From Escarpia spicata (lineage: Eukaryota; Annelida; Polychaeta; Sabellida; Siboglinidae), in contig OZ023211.1 in the NCBI GenBank assembly GCA_963995525.1, forward strand, positions 54,010,347 through 54,074,346: a stretch of DNA of 64,000 nt, given 5' to 3'. Position numbers and translations under genes: made by a program. Positions 23,701 through 36,266 of the stretch are shown in pieces. Position 1 is the first letter of the stretch. Every line of letters begins with the position of its first letter. The notes beneath the pieces are model-generated. The model searched no databases and was not told the origin of the DNA. It saw nothing but the letters and a program-made list of their open reading frames with translations.

Positions 23701-25430
23701 GATCTATCCAACATGTTCTTTCCTGTCAGCTATACTATATCCACTGATAGCGAAAATCAAACGTTATTTAAATCGCTGGTTTGATGATGGCAATTATGCA
23801 ATAACCCGACTGGTTGGAAGCAATGCGCCAATGCTAGTCGTCTCTCAAATATGAGACGAGTCCAGCACCTGTCGACATTGCAATGTAATGTTGAAGCCGC
23901 GGGGCTTGCGATGGCATAACAGAAACAGTTTTTTTTTCTTCTAGTTTTTCTGCTAACCTCACCATTGAGACGCAAACCTTTGGAGGTGTCTGGCAGTCGA
24001 AACTTTAAGACGCATTTGAATAACCGCACAGCAGTGCAGTTTCCAATTATTCTGCATATTAAACGGGATGTGCGACTTTATAATGATGATGTTTCTCTGG
24101 AATATATAATAAATGATTTCCAAAAGTTTGCCGATGCTCACCGCATTTGCCGAAATTCGTTTTGGCTTTGGCTTTGGCTTGACACACTAAGGCATTGACC
24201 ATAACATTTTCAATATTTCAGCACTCTACTTTAGCACAGGGCGTCATTAAAAGTAAAACCGATTCATCAACTAATTTAGCACATCGCGAATATGGTTAAT
24301 TTATTGCCAACATGTGTAATGCGTGAATAAAACAAATTTAAATAATGTCCACACTCGTCGCAAGAATTTACTTTGATAGTCACATCTGGTAACTTGTCAA
24401 TGCCAATAGTTGGGTCGCCATTTTACCTTCAACCCACTGCACTTGTCAGTTCCGTCTTGTTGAAAGAGCAACGGAATTTGATCATACACATTTCGAAATG
24501 CTTTTGGGGCACCTATCGGTCTAAAGTTACAATAGTGTAACCGTTGCCAAGGTTAGGTAAGAATGTGTAAAACTTCATCGGGACAATGAAAACAAAAAGT
24601 CATCAATATGGCGACTTGACACACATTAAATCTTACGCGAAGCTGTGAAAGTAATATTTATTTTGGATTCATAATTACAGTCATTGTAGGCCCGATTATA
24701 ATAGCGCCATTGCTGTCGTTATGATAGCTTGGCTGAAATCCTGTGCTAAACTCCACCGTCTTTCGTCGAAGCGATAATACTCGCAGGGGCCTACGTCCAT
24801 TGTTTTGCTGTTAGGGGCCTATTGTTTTATTATTATTAACGCGCATGTCGTTCATGGACACCGCTGACCTGACGCAGTTTACGACGGATCGATCAATACG
24901 GACGGTGTTTGACGAATACACGGAGGCACAGCACTGGCCACTCGTGGTAGCGGTATGCATTATAATAATTAGAGCCCAGCATTGCTACCGAGGCTGTGAT
25001 TTCGCTACATCGTTGCGAACATAGCCACTTGGGTCAAACGAATACTAATACTAGTAACAGAGATGTCTATCAGCACTGTCAATGACACTACATGTGTTCT
25101 GTTGCATACAATTATACAAATTATACCACATTATAATAGCCGTGATCTCTCTATTCTAGGGCCTGCTCTAGTAGTAGTGCTGTCAGTCGTGACATGACCT
25201 AGTCATATCAAACTGAAAAAGCCGAAGTCGAAGAGGCCATTTCACACAAATAGCGTTGTAATCAATAAACTAAAACGACTCCGTCGTTTCTTGGCAACCG
25301 ACAAGTCGAATACGACAGACAGTGTGTCCAACAAAGACTAACAATTGTAGTCACCAACTGACTCACACTATCAACAATGTCGAACTAGCGAGTAGCGTAG
25401 CGGGTTTAGGAAATATTCGCAGTTTACGAC
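20760..25430. other. No gene recognised
   Basis: AT-rich DNA with short frames only. A frame at 23,965-24,198 (77 codons) has no family resemblance I can name. A (TA)n run lies at about 22,130-22,145. Confidence 0.4.
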
Positions 25431-25439
25431 AGAAATTAC

Positions 25440-25720
25440 ATAATTCCTCGGACGTTTTCGCGATATGACGAGCTCCGCCGAAGCGCTTCACTCACCTGCG
25501 TGAAAATGTCTCGAGCGACTGTCTGTTCGCGTCTTGTGACTCCGAAAGAGAATGTGAGAATAGCGTCAATTCAACGACACCAGTCCGAGCCAGGTACGAC
25601 GTGAGTCTGTTGTTATACGTCAGTGTCGCGAAATCAGGTCACACCTAGCCTCCGTCACTCCAAGCGTATAGCTGCTTCACGATCCACAACGTGGCGCCAC
25701 TGTTCTCAGGACGTCATTAT
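25440..25720 (-). promoter_or_regulatory. CpG-rich patch with possible minus-strand untranslated first exon
   Basis: A local rise in CpG contains, on the minus strand, ACGCAG|GTGAGTGAAG, a near-perfect splice donor with exon edge at 25,496. No ATG precedes it in the CpG-rich stretch, so it would be a 5' untranslated exon of a gene running toward lower coordinates. No partner exon was found with confidence; the hydrophobic frame at 18 kb is the only candidate. Confidence 0.25.
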
Positions 25721-26699
25721 TTGACTTCCTGATTGGTGGTGCCAGTGATTCTGAGACGTCACATCCGTTCACTGATGTTTTGTACCCTGAACAACATAAT
25801 TTTGAACACGGAAAGCAGCACATTTGTAGTCTATGACATTTGTCATGCTGACATATTAAAATGCATTGTTGCTTATTGAGAGCAAGTGCACGTGTGAGTG
25901 ATGGAAGGATGTTCAGTGTACGAAGACAGAATTATGTCGGTTTTGGCTGTAATAGCCTAAGACACAGAAACAGTTTCAAATTTCTTGTTTATTTTCTTGA
26001 ACAAATGCAGGATTTGACTTTTGACCATATTGACATTATAAGTTGTTTACATGCATTTGTACGTGGTTGAATGTTAGGTTGAATGTTATGGTTAGGCTGA
26101 ATGCTAGGGCTAGGTTGAAGGTACTTTTGACACGATTAACATAAGGTGTTTACATGCATTTGCACGTGGATGGGTAGAAGAAGCCATCACTACTACCCTG
26201 TTTGCGCAGTCTGTGCGCAGTGAATCAACAACGCGACAGCTCATGGAACGCCGATCCTGGGTGACCAAGTCCGAGTGACCGAGGTAGAATGAGTAAGCAT
26301 TCTAAGAGGCCAGCTTGAACATTGTTTTGCTTGTAGTATCGAGGCCAACACGCAACGTCGCTCGTGCGTGAACGATGCGCTAAGAATAGCAACAAAAATA
26401 CCTACAGGTAATACCCATTAAGTATACCGATATTAGGCCTATATAACCACGCGTGGCTAGCATAGTAGACCAGGTATAGTTACCAATGCGATACCCGCTC
26501 CTCAATCCGTACCATTACTTACCACTTACCAGGCATGTTCATGTTAGCAACCATCATATTATTTATATGCATTGCTTACTCCTATAAGAAAACAAATCCA
26601 ACTTCGATCATGTAGTTCTGATTTAATTTTTGTTCCTACATATAGATATATATATACATATATATATAGTCAATACTAATATTGGAACTAGGGCATGTT

Positions 26700-26935
26700 C
26701 TGTTGCTGCACTAACTCTTTGGATTATGCTTCCTCTTGCGTTAGATCAGTTGAAAATATTACACAATTTTGCCGTCATTTAAAAACTATCGATCCATCTG
26801 TTGATGACTAATACGTCTTATCGATACTGAGATTGACTAACCCTTTTGTATTGATGTGCCTCTGAGCTTGGTTTCTGAGGATTTATAGGCGCAAAAGAAG
26901 TTACCTAATTATTATTATTATTATTAAAGCTGATG
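26700..26935 (+). repeat. LINE 3' end with (ATT)n tail, copy 1
   Basis: Contains GTTAGATCAGTTGAAAATAT, CGTCATTTAAAAA, TGAGATTGACTAACCC and GAGCTTGGTTTC, then ends in ATTATTATT. The same order occurs at 60,935-61,180 and, inverted, at 29,918-30,190. Parts translate to a SVENITKFRRH-like motif typical of the last residues of CR1/Jockey-like reverse-transcriptase ORFs. Confidence 0.7.
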
Positions 26936-27499
26936 AAAACAAAGCATAGTATATATATTTCTACTCTACACTGTAGGCTACATTTTTCCATAGCCAATAC
27001 CTTTCCGCCATTTTATGGTCGACGAACAAATAATATGCAACGATTTTATTTTAGAAATGTTCCATATAATACTTGCATATCATATTTTACGTACTTGCCC
27101 ATATCTGTTCTCCACGTTGTCAATACTAAACAAAATGCGTTTTGTCATATGTATGTTGTTACGCCTGGTTTGGGCGATGGTGAGCAAGATTAACACTGAC
27201 CAACTGTTTGAGTTAGCGATGGAAACCATTGCTTCCCTTTTCTAATTCTAAATGTGAACGACAGCTCATGCTCGCGCAGTCATGAACAGTCGCATGCCGA
27301 ATGTCTTACGGAACGTAAACACGACTACCAGTACTAGACGACTGTTAGAGTATAACCAGATGAGTTCAGTGTAATTTGTCTCGTTATAGAAATACTCGTT
27401 TTTGTGATATTTTGTTGTGATTGTGATGAGATGTAATGATTGGTCGCTTATTTGCGACGATGCGTCAAGATGCGGTATTTGGGTAAAAATCTCAGTCAT

Positions 27500-28200
27500 T
27501 TTGATCATCACAGATTGACACGTATGGGTGTTCTAGGAAAGATATAAAACTGTTATACAATGAAGAGAACCGCGATGGCTGGAGCTTATTCCGTAAGATG
27601 TATCGAATTGTACGTTTAGTCTTCATTACCTTGGTCAACGAGAAGACGAAGTGTTCGTTTGTTGTTAATAGGAGAAGTGTATTTAATTTTGGGTCGTACC
27701 ATTGAATGGCATGTTTCCGAATGCTTCTGTTGGAGACTCCTGAGATAATTAGATGTATGGCTCTTCCAGATTTATTATATATCACCAGAGACTATGCTGA
27801 AACCAAGTTGAAAAGTGTAGAAATGTTAACCACCACCAACGTTCGCGATTTCTACACTGTTTACATGTGTACATTGTTACTGTCTTCCTTTTTCCTTCTT
27901 TCCTTTATTAATTCCTTTCTTATTTACTTCTTTCTTACTTTCGTTCCTTCTTTCTCTCTTACTTTAACATTAACAGCTCACTCTAGACGTAGTGACGAAC
28001 AAAAAGGCAACGAAAACGTCATCTGTTTACATTTGTACACTTTTTCTATCTTCCTTTTTCTCCTTTCCTTCTTTCCTTCCTTCAATCCTTCCTTTCATAT
28101 TTCCCTTCTTTCTTTCATTCTTTCCTTCTTTCTCTCTTATTTTAACTGCTCATTCTAGAGGTAGTGACAAACAAAAAGCCAACTAAAACATCATTTGTTT
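27500..28200. repeat. CT-rich region with a degenerate ~170-bp tandem unit
   Basis: Two clear copies (from about 27,975 and 28,146) share CTCTAGANGTAGTGACNAACA, then AAAAC, TCATNTGTTTAC, separated by long CTTT/CTTC tracts. An earlier, weaker copy starts near 27,840. Confidence 0.6.
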
Positions 28201-28376
28201 ACTTTTTATTTATGTGTGCTCTTATCAGAAAGATGTTAGAAACAACCATTTTATTAATAATGAAATTACAACAACCTCGACAACAGTAACAACGACGGAA
28301 CGTATAACAAAAATAACAATATCACAGATAAATCATAACTACAAAAAAAAAAGTGTATATTGAAAATTGGCCGTAT

Positions 28377-28960
28377 TACAGACAACTCAAAAAATCATCC
28401 ATTCGGCAGAATATCTTCAAAAATGTAAAGAGCTTTGTAAACAATTATTGCGAACAAACCTGAGTGTAAACGCATAGCAATATTGATTACATTATATGTG
28501 AATGCATATCACAGATAGCTAAAACCAACATAACATGTACATTAACAGTTAACTGTATTACAGATAGCTAGATAAACATTAATTCGGGAGATCATTTCCA
28601 TATATATATATATATAAGAGCTTTAATATCTAAGTAAGCCGTTAATGCGACCAGCCTGAGCGTAGAGCTACATCAACATTGTTCAAATTATACCTGTAGG
28701 TAAGCCGTTAATGCGACCAGCCTGAGCGTAGAGCTACATCAACATTGTTCACATTATACCTGCAGGTAAGCCGTTAATGCGACGAGCCTGAGCGTAGAAC
28801 TACATCAACATTGTTCACATTATACCTGTAGTATGCATTGCACAGATAGCTAAATACAGGATAACTGAACAGGTACAATACAAGTTAAATGTATTACAAA
28901 TATCTCAATAAATCACACTTTCGGCAGACCATCTTCATAAATATTCAAAGCTATTATATA
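28377..28960. repeat. Higher-order repeat containing three 66-bp units
   Basis: Degenerate units begin with TTACAGA-like sequence and hold TTCGGCAGA and ATCTTCA motifs (starts near 28,377, 28,559 and 28,898). Within them, 28,634-28,831 is an almost perfect 3 x 66-bp array whose unit starts GTAAGCCGTTAATGCGACCA. The 66-bp copies differ at only a few sites, so this expansion is much younger than the surrounding repeat. Confidence 0.8.
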
Positions 28961-29654
28961 GGTAAACTGTTGAGTGAAGAATTACTACACGCGTGGATAA
29001 TGCAGTGCATACTATTGTCCTGGCGAGTACAAAACTCCATCATTGAACATTATCCATTTAGAGGAAGCATAACGTTTCTAGTATTTGAGAGTCTTGTTTG
29101 GAAGCAAACCCTAACAGAGGGTCCTCATGTTGATAATGGTGGGTCTGGTGATTATCATCCACCGACCGACTATTTCCCGAACAAAAGCGTATCCACGAGA
29201 ACGGATGTCCGATTCAATAAAAAAATACATTATTCCAATTATGATGTCTTATCATCAGCATAACTGACCTTAAACAAAAAAACAATGTCAGATGGTAATG
29301 CAAATATCAATCGATCAAACGGTTACAAGCATATTTTCGGGCACAATCCACCAGGGCACAGGACACAGTTGGCATAACTATTGGCGGCCATGTTTGAATT
29401 TTGTCTAACTGTAAGCAAACTGGACCTGACAAAATTCTGAGACCTCTAATAGGCAATGGACTAGGTAACGAGCTTCAATGCATATCAATATTACATCCTC
29501 AGTATCAAAAAGCAAAACTGATAATTTATACAACCTAAATAACGGGACTATAAAAAGTGACCAGTAGTCCTTATCTTGGCATTCCCAAATCGCTACTGTC
29601 ACTAAAAGACAAATTACACAATGGTTTCCTTGGTCGTAATATACGCCACTGGCC

Positions 29655-29915
29655 AAAACGGAGCTACCTAGAGAAACTAGAATGATTCCAACACCACGCT
29701 GCTCGCTTCATGAGTTCTCGAACTTGGTTCAAAACCTATCAGCTAACAACACAAGGGGCTTTGTGGTACCTGCAGCCCACTCTGACCAATTAATACATTC
29801 TCATTTTGTGAACACAATTGTAAGTAGGAACCAATTCGGCGAACCGCAAGTCCAGGCTAAAACCATAGATTATTTCAGCCGCTTATCTTGCGGCCGGCAC
29901 CATCAGTAGAATACT
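29655..29915 (+). pseudogene. LINE reverse-transcriptase C-terminal relic
   Basis: A broken frame reads KLE, stop, FQHHAARFMSS, matching the common pattern LEM(I/V)QxRAARFV found after the catalytic part of Jockey/CR1-like reverse transcriptases. Stops follow in all frames. Short and decayed. Confidence 0.4.
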
Positions 29916-29917
29916 AA

Positions 29918-30190
29918 TAATAAGATAACTTATATTGCGCCTAAATCCTTGGAAACCAAGCTCAGAGGCGCATCAGGACAACAGGTTTGATCAATCTCAA
30001 AATCCATAATCAGTAGTCCAGTTGTCAACAGATGGGTTAAGGTGCTAGGGAGCTATGGTAGATAAGCACGTTTGTAAAGATAAGTTTTTATATGACGACG
30101 GAATTTTGTAATATTTTCAACTGATCTAACATTAAGAGGGAGCATATTTCAAAGAGTTGGTGCAGCAACAAAAAAAGCCCAAGTTATGTT
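29918..30190 (-). repeat. LINE 3' end with (ATT)n tail, copy 2
   Basis: The reverse complement of the family at 26.7 and 60.9 kb. On the minus strand it runs from a LPLNVRSVENITKF-like coding end through GAGCTTGGTTTCCAAGGATT to an ATTATTAT tail. Confidence 0.7.
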
Positions 30191-30429
30191 AGATGTTAGA
30201 GCTGACTCTAGGAACAAAAAGTAGATCAGAACTAGATGATCGAAGCCAGTGCCTGGTATGTAATGGAACATATCTAAATTTTATCAGATATCGTACAGGA
30301 AGTGTTACAGAGAGCGAGAAAAACGCTTGCCAAACAATTTTTGATACGTTGAAGTTTTGTAATATCCTTGCTAGCGATATTATAAAGGAATTATAACTAC
30401 TGTTTAGATAAGTCCGTACGACCTATCTA

Positions 30430-31075
30430 ATTAGTATCAGTGTCCTCTGCGGAAGTCGACATTGCGTCTCCACCTGCGCATCCACAGGTATACCATACAG
30501 GTGGAAGACTCGTCACAGCAGAACCCGAACCATTTGACATTCTCGTCCCCATCTTGGAAGAAAATCTGTGTCTTGGAGGTTCCCCACACTGATACGTTGA
30601 CGACGGCGATGCATCACAGGGAGTGTTTGTAATTGCAATTCATTCACATGAGCAGGTAGACGACTGACTTCCTTCTGGTTGACCCGCTGGGTTTCAAGCA
30701 GACGTCTGGTCAGCTTGTGTTCCTGCTTTCTGGTTTTCTCGCGTTCTAGAAGAGTTGCTCCGAGTTTGCTCGGATACGCGCTTCGGCCTCGAGCGTGCTG
30801 GGATCCCGCCTCTCGAGGTATTCCACGTCACGAAGGATGTCTTGTCTGGCCGCCATGTCTCTGTCGCCCGGCATCGTCCTAGTTTCAGTTGATGCAGATG
30901 TCGGCCTCAAAATGTCGCTGACGTCGTCCATTTCCCCAGTAGCACTCCACACACCACTGTCACAAGACGAAGCACATCTGATTTGAGGGGTTTCTTTCCT
31001 GGACAGCGGCAAATCGGGGAAGCAGTCTCTTCCGCCGGAACGTTGGTTTTCAGGCGTGCAAATGTTTACACGCAT
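30430..31075 (-). pseudogene. Broken paralogue of the 46.2-kb coiled-coil ORF
   Basis: The exon follows an acceptor (TTCTACAGCTTCAG) like the one in the 46.2-kb copy. It reads DRDMAARQDILRDVEYLERR, then DPSTLEAEARIRANSEQLF, where the other copy has DRDAVARQDIICVVENIERR and DPSTRDAVACIRANTEQIF. A deletion of about 15 bp after QLF brings in a stop at about 30,747. Coiled-coil-like sequence continues in the correct alignment for about 45 more codons. The family is unknown to me. Confidence 0.6.
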
Positions 31076-31142
31076 CTGAAGCTGTAGAAACGTGTATTGT
31101 GATGTAATGTTAGCTGGAATTGATTGATCCATTACCTTAATG

Positions 31143-31155
31143 TTTGCCTAGCAAG
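31143..31155. promoter_or_regulatory. X-box/RFX-like site between divergent starts
   Basis: TTGCCTAGCAA is a palindromic RFX-type motif (consensus GTTGCC..GGCAAC family). It lies between the minus-strand coiled-coil locus and a plus-strand ATG at 31,177. The 45-kb locus has the same motif, GTTGCCTAGCAA, 24 bases before its plus-strand ATG. Confidence 0.4.
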
Positions 31156-31176
31156 CAGGTTCGTCAAGCTTATAAA

Positions 31177-31296
31177 ATGGCTGCCGCACACGTGAAACTG
31201 TCGAACAATCCGTCGTTTATGTTGTTGAAATTCTGGCGCCAACATTGCTTAAGGGAGAGCTGTATATATAAAATATTGATCTGGAAAACGCCCTAG
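31177..31296 (+). CDS. Short conserved N-terminal frame, copy A
   Basis: A 39-codon frame starts MAAAHVKLSNNPSFMLLKF and continues WRQHCL. The copy at 45,045 starts MDTEHVARSCIPRYTLLKF and continues YLQKCF; HV, S, P, LLKF, Q and C align without gaps. Either a real first exon or part of a repeated segment. The sequence after the stop also keeps scattered matches (AACATTGTTGG, AAAGCTTGAC). Confidence 0.35.
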   Translation: MAAAHVKLSNNPSFMLLKFWRQHCLRESCIYKILIWKTP

Positions 31297-31299
31297 TAA

Positions 31300-31999
31300 C
31301 GTAATATGGGCTAAAAGTGTAAACATTGTTGGTTTGGTAAAGCTTGACCTTTTATAACGAACACAATTTACACATGCGTTTATTACATTGCCAGGGCAGC
31401 ACGACATCCGCCAAATCAACGTTTCCCTGTGTGTTTTGTAAAGAAGAACGTTTGGAGCCAGACAGAATTTCAACAAAATATACGGTAGAATATCCGAAAC
31501 ATTCACATATGCTTCAGCCATTCTGTTAGTGTGGCGGACCTGGCTGCGAAGCAATATGTCATGTGATAGATCCGTCAATTGGTTATTGCCAAACGGAACA
31601 GTTTTTCGTTAGCTGTCAAGTTTGATATATTACAGTAGTATAATAATACTTTGTAGAATTATTTAGTTATTTTAACTGACTAATTACTGACATGCCTTGC
31701 TGCGTGTGTATGCTATAGACAGTCTATACGGAACATGAAAACACAGGTTTAGTTTGCTTTGTTTCTATTTGAAGCACAACGAACTGATCAGTGACGAACC
31801 TTGTTGTTGGTAATGTCAGTGGCCACTTCTGTCTGGATATGTGTGTTCATCTCGTAGGTGTCGATTATGCGGAAAAAAACAAGGTTTATACATTTATACG
31901 ATTAAACAAACATAATGGTTCTGATTTAGTGAGTTCATGTCGCACATATATTATGATTAAATTAACACATGCTAATATATCGTTGAATATATAAACACA

Positions 32000-32030
<31 letters not shown>

Positions 32031-33080
32031 TCAGGAAATGAATGAATGAGTCAGTCAGTCAGTCAGTCAGTCAGTCAGTCAGTCAGTCAGTCAGTGAATC
32101 AGTGTGTATGTGAAAATTGGTCCATGAATAAATTATGATGATGCTGATATGGCTGGTATTGACAGAATATACAACGGTTATAGTGCTTATTTTCCTTAGT
32201 TTTTGCTCGTTTCAGATCGTCGTACCACAATAAACATCGTATTTCCTCAAACTTATCCGTCTTTTAATTACAGCAATAACCACCACACCATTATCTCTTT
32301 TACACATTCGACGTAATGTCGATTATTTGCTGCCCGATCAAATTCCAATTACTGGTGACGCAGCCTGGCAACGCGTAAACAAAACATGCGCATTGGCTGG
32401 CCAGCAAAATGTCCCAGTTCCCAAACGTACTATATTCTTGGGTTAAACAAAATGGCATATCTTAGAATATACGACACATTTCCGTGTTGAACACCTCTAT
32501 GTTCAAACGTCATAATAAGATGCAATCTTAACACTTTGCCAACATGTACTAATGTCAGCTCATGACTACGTCAATCAATAATTAATTGGCTATCATACGC
32601 AGCTAGTCAGCCATGAGTCATGTATAACAATTGTACAACCAGTTTTTACATCTAATATCCATAAACCACTGTATATTGAGGTAGTGCCAGAAACAGGCCG
32701 TCATTTGTGTTTTGTATTTCTCACATGAGAACTGTGAGAGAACTTAACGTTTTTAAAATTAATTAAGAATTTCTAGTTCGTTTGTGAACCTTTGTGTGTG
32801 TAGTTTTTGTAAAATCATCAGACAAAATATTAGCATATTATTTTAATTCCTGGTCAGGAACTAATTGAAATGATTCAAAATTGGAATCTTCTCGAGATTG
32901 CACAACACGACTATATCAACACGTTTCTATGTTGATTTTGTTTTCTTGCTGTCTCTCGAAAATTATCTTATGAAAACATAAAGAGGGTTGAAGACTAAAT
33001 GTCGGCCCGGCAATTTCGACAATTTAAATAAACATATACAAGTTTTTTATTAAACTGACCGCAACTATTACATACATTAT
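31300..33080. other. No gene; microsatellites at 31,999-32,095
   Basis: A (TA)n run (about 31,999-32,028) is followed by (TCAG)n of about 11 units (32,050-32,095). A short element around 32,565-32,640 is related, in inverse orientation, to sequence at 39,658-39,720. Otherwise AT-rich with nothing recognised. Confidence 0.6.
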
Positions 33081-33109
33081 AGTGAAACTACGTAGGACTG
33101 TAAGTCAGC

Positions 33110-33492
33110 GGTTCTTAACCCCTAGGTCGCGACCCAAAATTGTCATTTTGAGTTGGTCGCCAAGAGTCTCCAATGACTCTCCGAATTGTTCTTTATTGTC
33201 CCGCTTGTCTGTACGGTTGCATGCGAGACGAATAATGTATGCCAATTCCTGTATGAATGTGAAATGTCATGTGACATTTATTAAACGAGAAATAGCATAT
33301 TCAATGCGAGCTAATCATGACTTAGAACGACAGAGAGTCTGTTCTACCATGCGATCAAGGTCTCTTTGTGTAAAGGGAGTACATTTATGGAATTATCTAT
33401 GTGATCATTTAAAAAATATTACTACTATTACTGAATTTAAGCGTAAATGCAAGAACCTTTTATTTAAGAAATATCTGGTTGTGGAAATATAA
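33110..33492 (+). pseudogene. LINE reverse-transcriptase C-terminal fragment
   Basis: An open frame ends YSMRANHDLERQRVCSTMRS, then GVHLWNYLCDHLKNI, EFKRKCKNLLFKKY. The order YxxRxxxD...R..SL...G..LWN.L...I.....F....K..L is the usual C-terminus of many LINE polymerases. The catalytic part is missing (5' truncated), and the frame stops at 33,492. Confidence 0.65.
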
Positions 33493-33619
33493 ACAAAATC
33501 ATACACAAATATAATCATGCCATTGAGGAAACTACAATATGTGTAAAGATGTGTACTTATCACATACTTAAAATGTTGAATATGCACATATTCCATTACA
33601 TGTTTTCAATTATTGTTGC

Positions 33620-33760
33620 TAGATGGTTAGATGAATAACAAATATATATACATGTACCTATGTATGTGTATGTGTGTATATGTATGTATATATGTGTGTA
33701 TACGTATGTATATGTGTGTATACATATAGGTATATATATATATATATATATATGTAAGGG
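33620..33760. repeat. TATG/TA-rich microsatellite
   Basis: Alternating TATGTATG, TGTGTA and a terminal (TA)n run. Low complexity. Confidence 0.8.
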
Positions 33761-33837
33761 GTAAATTTTACACAAAAGTCAATGACTTCATATTTACCCC
33801 CTTCAAACATGGTATATTCTCACTTGTATTACAGTTA

Positions 33838-33930
33838 ATAATAATAATAATAATATTTTATTTTGTTAAGCGCCACATCCAATATTGTTCACAGCGCTTT
33901 ACAACAATATACAAGTGTATGTTAAAAATA
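33838..33930 (-). repeat. LINE/SINE 3' tail with (ATT)n
   Basis: Starts with AATAATAATAATAATATTTT on the plus strand and contains TTAAGCGCC and CACAGCGCTTTACAA. A 3' tail with this GCGCTTTA motif and an ATT repeat is common in non-LTR families of marine invertebrates. No coding part is attached. An AT-rich tract with no gene follows to 34,300. Confidence 0.55.
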
Positions 33931-34414
33931 ATGCATTTGAATAAAAACAATAGTTATTATATCATAGATAAAATGAACTAATAATAATAATAGCAATTAA
34001 AACAATAAATATAGTAGAAGTAGAAAAGGAATGTGATGTATTATATCATAAAATTAAATTGTTAAGATAATTTTTAGATATATAATTAAACTAAAATTAA
34101 TGTAAACATCAATAAATTAGGCTAAAATGTATACGAAAAATAAATAAATAAATAATAAATAAACGTTAAACATCAATCAGCTATGGTAAAACAGTGTTGG
34201 TAAGTTAAACTTGTTTGGTTGTTTTGTATATATACTGTTATCAATGTTCTGAATAAACGTTCATTCATTCACATATTATCACATGACATTTTTAATTCAG
34301 GCAACATTTAGCGTAAAGTAATCGCCCAGCATGCATCAGGCATGAGCCAATCAGATTGTTTGATGCTGCCGAAAATGCATCATGCGCGCACTACGTGAAA
34401 TTCAGTAACCGTAA

Positions 34415-34541
34415 TATTTTTCCGACTACATTCGTTGTTGTTATTTTCGGTATGCAAGGAATGTCCTCTTTGTACGGAGATAGACTAATGACCGGCACCG
34501 ATTTGGCGATTCCTCCGCGTTCGGGAAACAAGTTTAATTAA
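34415..34541 (+). other. Exon-like segment related to the one at 0.95 kb
   Basis: Reads FVVVIFGMQGMSSLYG, then DLAIPPRSGNKFN and a stop. It aligns with the 930-1,055 segment (F-x-IV-x-F, G, S, D-x-x-IPP, K-F-N). A shared motif (GACCGGT, then TTTATCGAATAA) lies about 220 bp downstream here and about 600 bp downstream at the first copy. Confidence 0.3.
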
Positions 34542-34824
34542 CGTTGTCAGTGTCCATTTATTTATGTATGCGCATATATTGTATAGTTGTTTTAAAGTTG
34601 CATTCCGAGATCGTCCATTTTATTACAGAGGCTGTGTATCACGTTCCTCAACACCATATAAACAATGCAAATTTAATATAAAACGGCACAAAAACGAAAC
34701 ATAATTTCCTCGTGCGATGTATTTTTATTATTCTGGTGGCCGCACCAGTCGACCGGTAACTTTGCAAAAGCATAATAAATTATTTATCGAATAACATAGT
34801 AAATGCCAGTGACATTATACGGTA

Positions 34825-34904
34825 TTACAGCGCAGTTGATAGAGCATCGGACTCTCAATCGAGATAACTCGAGTACGAATTATGTGCTGCAGTTTCGAAC
34901 CTTG
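34825..34904 (+). repeat. tRNA-like sequence (SINE head or tRNA pseudogene)
   Basis: CAGCGCAGTTGATAGAGCAT resembles an A box, and AGTTTCGAACCTT a B box. The middle, CGGACTCTCAATCGAG, could form an anticodon arm. The acceptor stem does not pair, so a functional tRNA is not supported. Confidence 0.4.
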
Positions 34905-35930
34905 GGCAGTGTCACGTATTAGTGGCCATCTTGGCATATTTCAAATTCCTCAAGGACGCTACGGGTTGCATCATGCAGTTTCTGAATCGGTAGACGTTCT
35001 AGTTCGGTAAAAGACAAAACAAACATAACTGTAGGTACACACTTGTCACATCACTGGGCCAAGTTACAGCTGTGTCAAATCGGTAATCTGTCCCCAAGCT
35101 TCTGTTTCAAACTAGTTCACCTTTCAAAAAACGTCCACCATTACAAGTTTAACATCTTGCCTCCTGCGACAATATCATTCGTCCCCTTTCAGACTGCATA
35201 ATACAGTGATCTGTGTGACTCACCAGCGCCTATTCTTGGGCAAATTCCTGTCGATAACAGCCTCATTGTCACGGAAGAGACAATGTGTGGTGAGTGTGAA
35301 CTCAGCGTTTAGTTATATAAGCAATACGCCAGGTCAACGTCCAAATATGTCAGCCAGCGGGAACTGTGACATTTCACCCGAATCTACAACTTTGATAAGG
35401 AGTTCTGGGTAAAGCCCTGGCGTGATATTGTTGTTTGTTGTTACAATTGACTCATTGAAGTGTATAGTGTCAAATTGTAACCCTTTGTTTCTAATTAATC
35501 TAATTTGTTAGCAGCGTAAGCCGCCGTAACAAAACATGCACTTCTGACACGATCCTAGTAGGGGCTTACTTTTGTCACGGTGTTTATTCTAAACAGATTA
35601 GTTGTGTCAATGAATCCCGGTTGCAGAATGTAATTGCCATGCTGCATAGGTCTAGCGCCAAAACACATTATGCACCTTTCAATATGCTTATCTCAGCGTA
35701 GGTCTACGCTGAACAATGTCAACTTGACTCTTTCGTAATAGATCACGATTCAGGAAGAGTGTATGATTCCGAAATATTAATAACATTTACGTCAGCAATT
35801 TCGCTCGTTGTTTTTGATCACGTGACTATATGAATAGGGATATATAGAAGGCATACGTGCTTTGTGCCATTTTAAAAACACTCGACAGGGGGGAGAGCAA
35901 CCAGGCGGTCACAGCAACGACGTCCCGTTC

Positions 35931-35973
35931 TGATGTCTCTCAGAAGAAGAATGCATGGCGACGACACCGGTAT
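35931..35973 (+). pseudogene. First-exon-like copy, MSLRRRMHGDDTG
   Basis: An ATG frame reads MSLRRRMHGDDTG and ends at CACCG|GTATGC. The 42.9-kb candidate exon ends MLRKRRPRGEDTG and CACGG|GTATGA, with about 25 further matching bases in the intron (ATTATTTACAGTT). A TATA-like GATATATAG lies about 90 bp upstream. No second exon was found; a LINE lies immediately downstream and may have separated it. Confidence 0.35.
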
Positions 35974-36266
35974 GCTACAATTATTTACAGTTCCATTAAG
36001 TTTTGCTTTAATATGTAAACACATTCTTCTTCTTCCCCTTGCTCCCTTGCGGGGTGGGGTCCACGTCACTTGGTAGCTTTTTCTACTACCTCTCCTTCGT
36101 CTGCCACCCTCTTCTACTTTCCACGCTCTTTTCGCCAGTCTGTCTTCACCCATTCTAGGTACATGTCACGCCCATCTCATTCTGTTACCGGCTACTTTCC
36201 TCTTTAGGTGTTTTTTCATTCCAATCTCGTCTCTAAATTCCTTCATCTTCCTTCTATCCTCTCGTG

